From positions 434,001 through 498,000 of the forward strand of contig BCIX01000006.1 in the NCBI GenBank assembly GCA_001600095.1: a stretch of DNA of 64,000 nucleotides, in the 5' to 3' direction. Position numbers and translations under genes: made by a program. The notes below the pieces were generated by a model that had not been told where the DNA came from, searched no databases, and saw only the letters and a list, made by a program, of their open reading frames with translations. Positions 63,661-64,000 of this stretch are shown here, piece after piece (position 1 is the stretch's first letter; each line of letters starts with the position of its first letter). Source of the stretch: Bullera alba (Eukaryota > Basidiomycota > Tremellomycetes > Tremellales > Bulleraceae).

Positions 63661-64000
63661 ATGTCTCTTCGGGACAAGCTACGGGCCCTGCCCAGCATCG
63701 TCGGCACCCCGCCCTCGGCCTTTCCCTCCCAGGCCAGAGACCCAAGAGCGCTACTCCTACTCTGGCTCCAAGAGGCCATTGACAACGGCATTCCCGAACC
63801 CCACGCCATCACCCTCTCCACCGTCGACGCCAAAGGTCACCCCGACTCTCGGGTCCTCATCATCAAAGACGTCACTTCGGACTTTATTATCGAGATTGCA
63901 TCCTCGTCTCGCTCGCCCAAGGGTCAGCAAATGCTCAACAACCCGTTCGTCTCGTTGTGCTGGTATTGTTCCCCGCACGCGAGGCAGATTCGCATCAGGG
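63661..64000 (+). CDS. Pyridoxamine 5'-phosphate oxidase family protein, N-terminal part
   Basis: Starts MSLRDKLRALPSIVG and runs off the window. LWLQEAIDNGIPEPHAITLS, TVDAKGHPDSRVLIIKDV and KGQQMLNNPFVSLCWYCSP followed by HARQIRIR match the flavin-binding split-barrel of PNPOx-type proteins: R-V-L-x-x-K-D, then N-P-x-x-x-L-x-x-Y-W and R-Q-[IV]-R-[IV]. Such enzymes oxidise pyridoxamine or pyridoxine phosphate to PLP with FMN, but fungi also carry related proteins of other function, and the C-terminal substrate-binding Arg/His are outside the window. It shares a 240-base divergent promoter with the BRCT gene. Confidence 0.8.
   Translation, partial: MSLRDKLRALPSIVGTPPSAFPSQARDPRALLLLWLQEAIDNGIPEPHAITLSTVDAKGHPDSRVLIIKDVTSDFIIEIASSSRSPKGQQMLNNPFVSLCWYCSPHARQIRIR

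Overview
The window reads as nuclear DNA of a basidiomycetous yeast or fungus, most likely a tremellomycete. The genes are dense and rich in short (about 40-75 nt) GTGAGT...CTGAC...YAG introns. They include fungal forms of housekeeping genes (TRM44, MET10, ERO1, THOC1, DDB1, a Lys5-type phosphopantetheinyl transferase) and a CAP59/CMT1-type glycosyltransferase typical of capsule-forming Tremellales. No tRNA, rRNA, CRISPR array or intact transposon was recognised. Gene names rest on protein motifs read by eye; exon borders were worked out from splice signals and reading-frame continuity.

Layout. 1-5.4 kb: partial F-box gene, SNM1/PSO2 crosslink-repair nuclease, Yar1-like ankyrin protein. 5.6-13.3 kb: an accessory region of unknown-function genes, with a tandem-duplicated family (three intact members and one decayed fragment), a coiled-coil gene plus its truncated copy, and two small related genes. 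13.8-25 kb: TRM44, a GPI-type Ser/Thr-rich surface protein, MET10 and ERO1. 25-34 kb: a D-amino-acid oxidase, an alpha/beta hydrolase, a Zn2Cys6 regulator and an MFS sugar-type transporter. The oxidase promoter carries a striking TTGGCGA array, and matching inverted repeats lie in the promoters of the other three genes, so this looks like a small co-regulated catabolic cluster. 34.6-41 kb: mitochondrial ribosomal protein mS33, the CMT1-like glycosyltransferase, a tandem pair of small membrane-type proteins (the first frameshifted) and an orphan gene. 41-57.4 kb: THOC1, SNRNP27, a second Zn2Cys6 regulator, DDB1, a small orphan, the phosphopantetheinyl transferase, a WTAP/Mum2-like coiled-coil protein and a Dal5-family permease. 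57.8-64 kb: a Ser/Thr kinase, a Rap1-like BRCT/Myb-repeat gene interrupted by in-frame stop codons, and the start of a pyridoxamine-phosphate-oxidase-family gene.

The most unusual items are: (i) nine TTGGCGA motifs, seven in a row with most spaced 20-21 bp, in front of the D-amino-acid oxidase; (ii) the shared CGCGGAG/CTCCGCG inverted repeat around the neighbouring regulator; (iii) an 8-nt microexon inside that regulator's zinc cluster; (iv) the Rap1-like gene with two BRCT domains and five Myb-like modules, each split by a phase-0 intron at the same point, plus several in-frame stops; (v) arrays of SUMO-consensus-like psi-K-x-E motifs in the tandem family and in an insertion within PSO2.
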